Of a DNA stretch of 12,500 nt, positions 12,350 to 12,500 are shown in pieces; position 1 is the stretch's first letter, and the number at the start of each line of letters is the position of its first letter. The position numbers and the translations under genes are program-made. This DNA is from Chromera velia. Lineage: Eukaryota; Sar; Chromeraceae. The notes under the pieces are model-generated. The model saw nothing but the letters and a program-made list of their open reading frames with translations, did not search any database and was not told the DNA's origin. Location: positions 1 to 12,500 of the forward strand of contig JAHBMJ010001131.1 in assembly GCA_018398765.1 (NCBI GenBank). Direction: 5' to 3'.

Positions 12350-12500
12350 TCACGGAAAAAAGACGTTGAAGAACCGACTCGAGCAAGAGACGGGATACAA
12401 AGTTTTGAGCCGACAACACTCAGAGAAAAGCTCCGACGATGCGGCAGAGGAGAGAACCCCCGTCGCGATGTAATTGTAAAAAGCCGAATGGCGCAAAGGT
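12350..12500 (-). other. 5' flank of the ankyrin gene
   Basis: This is the sequence upstream of the ankyrin start, as far as the window edge. On the - strand a GTGAGT just before the first ATG and a CTATCTCTCAG just before the second look like splice sites, but they are only about 35 bases apart. No TATA-like element is evident. Confidence 0.35.

Overview
The window looks like nuclear DNA of a protist alga or alveolate, most likely a chromerid such as Chromera velia. That placement is inference. It rests on a multi-exon gene with long microsatellite-filled introns, a mixed base composition, no bacterial operon or ribosome-binding-site structure, and an ankyrin protein whose N-terminal block resembles a large chromerid ankyrin family as I remember it. 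No rRNA, tRNA, CRISPR array or intact transposase gene was seen.

Layout. Positions 1-320 are upstream sequence with a 16-bp palindrome. About 321-9369 on the + strand is one intron-rich gene for an XRN-family 5'->3' exoribonuclease. Its catalytic domain is spread over exons at 321-503, 901-1078, 1552-2298, 2789-2909 and 3532-3745. Less certain middle exons follow between 5029 and 6014, then an exon at 6413-6698 and a long last exon from 7217. Every acidic residue of the XRN active site that I can align is present. The introns are packed with CA/TG, GACA/TCTG, CCTT/CTTT, GT and CG/GA repeats. The protein appears to begin with a signal-peptide-like leader directly in front of the usual XRN N-terminus.

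Positions 9370-10966 form a gene-poor, markedly AT-rich island. It holds a hairpin, a 14-bp direct repeat 684 bp apart, and a small decayed element of roughly 33-bp tandem units enclosed by an imperfect 28-bp inverted repeat. Positions 10967-12349 on the - strand are a single-exon ankyrin-repeat protein with an N-terminal coiled coil and a C-terminal polyglutamine tract.

The two genes are convergent and share the AT-rich island as their 3' flank. Nothing in the sequence links their functions. The points most worth following are the leader on the XRN protein, the unusual GTCNGT 5' splice sites with TGAYTGCAG 3' splice sites, and the repeat element in the island.
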